Shown: positions 63,332 to 64,000 of the stretch, in pieces
How the letters are laid out: each line of letters opens with the position of its first letter
Position numbering within the stretch: the first letter of the stretch is position 1
NCBI GenBank assembly: GCA_944323655.1
Contig: CALUTL010000005.1
Coordinates: 1 to 64,000 of the forward strand
Direction of reading: 5' to 3'
DNA: 64,000 bases
DNA from: Candidatus Gastranaerophilales bacterium
GTDB lineage: Bacteria > Cyanobacteriota > Vampirovibrionia > Gastranaerophilales > Gastranaerophilaceae
Program-made: the position numbers and the translations under genes
The notes under the pieces: model-generated
What the model saw: only the letters and a program-made list of their open reading frames with translations
Database searches by the model: none
What the model was told of the DNA's origin: nothing

Positions 63332-64000
63332 TTATAAAACCATCAACAATTCACGTATAACTTTTGTTGCAACGGCAGTTGAAACCCCTGACGCATCATA
63401 ATCAGGCGCGAGTTCCACAACATCAGCCCCTACGATATCAAAATCTTTAAGATACTTAAACCAATCCAAAAGCTGATTAAATTCTAAACCACCGGCTTCA
63501 GGAGTACCGGTTCCGGACATTACGGAAGGATCTAAAACATCCAAATCAACCGTTACAAATATTTTTTTATCTTTCAATGCATCTAAATCTGAAAATTTCT
63601 TAGCCAAAGTGTTGTGAGTTTTCATAAACTCAAATTCTTCCTTCATGCCAGATCTTATGCCGATTTGGCGGATATTTTGAGGCCCGACAATCTTTGAACA
63701 ATGGCGGATTACGGCAGAATGGGACATTTCCTCCCCGATATATTCTTCTCTTAAGTCCGTATGCGCATCAAAATGCACAATTGCAAGATTTTTATGGAAT
63801 TTTGAAACCGCCTTAATCTCAGGCAAAGTAACAAGATGTTCTCCACCGATTCCGAAAACCCTCTTTCCGTCACGATAAATTTCCGTAACGTTTCGTTCAA
63901 TAACATCAAGAGATTTATAAGTGTTGCCAAGCGGGAACTCCAAATCGCCTGCGTCATGGAAATTCACCTCTGCCAAATCCTTGTCAAAATACGGCGAATA
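63332..64000 (-). CDS. speB: agmatinase/arginase-family ureohydrolase, 5' end beyond the window
   Basis: The frame runs on to base 64000 without its start, giving 222 residues visible from YSPYFDKDLA. Metal-binding motifs are intact: GIGGEHLVTLPE, HFDAHTDLR, MSHSAVIRH, DLDVLDPS and TPEAGGLEF. The SPYFDKDLAEVNFHDAGDL beginning and overall sequence fit agmatinase (agmatine to putrescine and urea), but arginase or guanidinobutyrase activity cannot be excluded. Its first codon is missing. It heads the run agmatinase-ligA-membrane protein-SIMPL on the reverse strand. Confidence 0.9.
   Translation of the reverse strand, partial: YSPYFDKDLAEVNFHDAGDLEFPLGNTYKSLDVIERNVTEIYRDGKRVFGIGGEHLVTLPEIKAVSKFHKNLAIVHFDAHTDLREEYIGEEMSHSAVIRHCSKIVGPQNIRQIGIRSGMKEEFEFMKTHNTLAKKFSDLDALKDKKIFVTVDLDVLDPSVMSGTGTPEAGGLEFNQLLDWFKYLKDFDIVGADVVELAPDYDASGVSTAVATKVIRELLMVL

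Overview
The window looks like chromosome from an AT-rich, Gram-negative bacterium. Outer-membrane functions are plentiful: a giant autotransporter, RND efflux with TolC, LptB and an LptF/G permease, MlaA and MCE proteins, and TonB-ExbB-ExbD. Several large proteins have no family I recognise, and a truncated gene at base 76 starts MGMSASQARLL. From memory, that N-terminus and the 'AFKG'-type motifs are typical of non-photosynthetic Cyanobacteria relatives (Vampirovibrionia/Gastranaerophilales, formerly Melainabacteria). This placement is inference. I see no tRNA, rRNA, CRISPR array, insertion sequence or prophage.

Layout. 1-10.3 kb: the 5' end of an unknown gene, then a 3354-residue autotransporter with Pmp-like passenger repeats and a tandem 201-bp repeat array. 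10.8-19.3 kb: an RND tripartite efflux operon, an ArsR/SmtB sensor and a divergent Zn/Cd P-type ATPase whose promoter contains the operator. 19.3-27.9 kb: an MlaA-alpha/beta hydrolase fusion, purine nucleoside phosphorylase, RNA polymerase omega, an MCE protein overlapping uracil phosphoribosyltransferase, an 897-residue unknown protein and PlsY. 28.0-32.1 kb: a five-gene envelope cluster (vWA protein, FHA-like polytopic membrane protein, two TonB-C-like proteins, one with a zinc ribbon, and a 47-residue membrane peptide). This is my best candidate for an undescribed system. 32.1-39.4 kb: a six-LysM lysozyme, asparaginase, QueH, a VKOR-DsbA fusion, a zinc-ribbon protein and an M48-like protein that has lost metal ligands.

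39.5-44.7 kb: a signalling operon (GAF/HD-GYP, TPR, two LuxR-type response regulators, pentapeptide protein) with no histidine kinase. 44.8-49.2 kb: DAHP synthase, two TPR-type proteins, a DedA-like protein and TrpS. 49.3-53.7 kb: two related exported beta-domain proteins followed by TonB-ExbB-ExbD-ExbD. 53.7-64 kb: a lineage-specific membrane protein, a 400-bp gap with a small terminator-ended transcription unit, lptB-lptF/G-phosphodiester glycosidase, a three-repeat helical protein, and an agmatinase-ligA-membrane protein-SIMPL operon cut by the window end.

Most transcripts have readable sigma70-type promoters with 16-18 bp spacers, and many genes overlap by ATGA/TAATG. A few genes have TATAAT-like boxes only 6-10 bases before the start codon and no Shine-Dalgarno, suggesting leaderless mRNAs. 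Functional assignments come from motifs read by eye; no database search was run.
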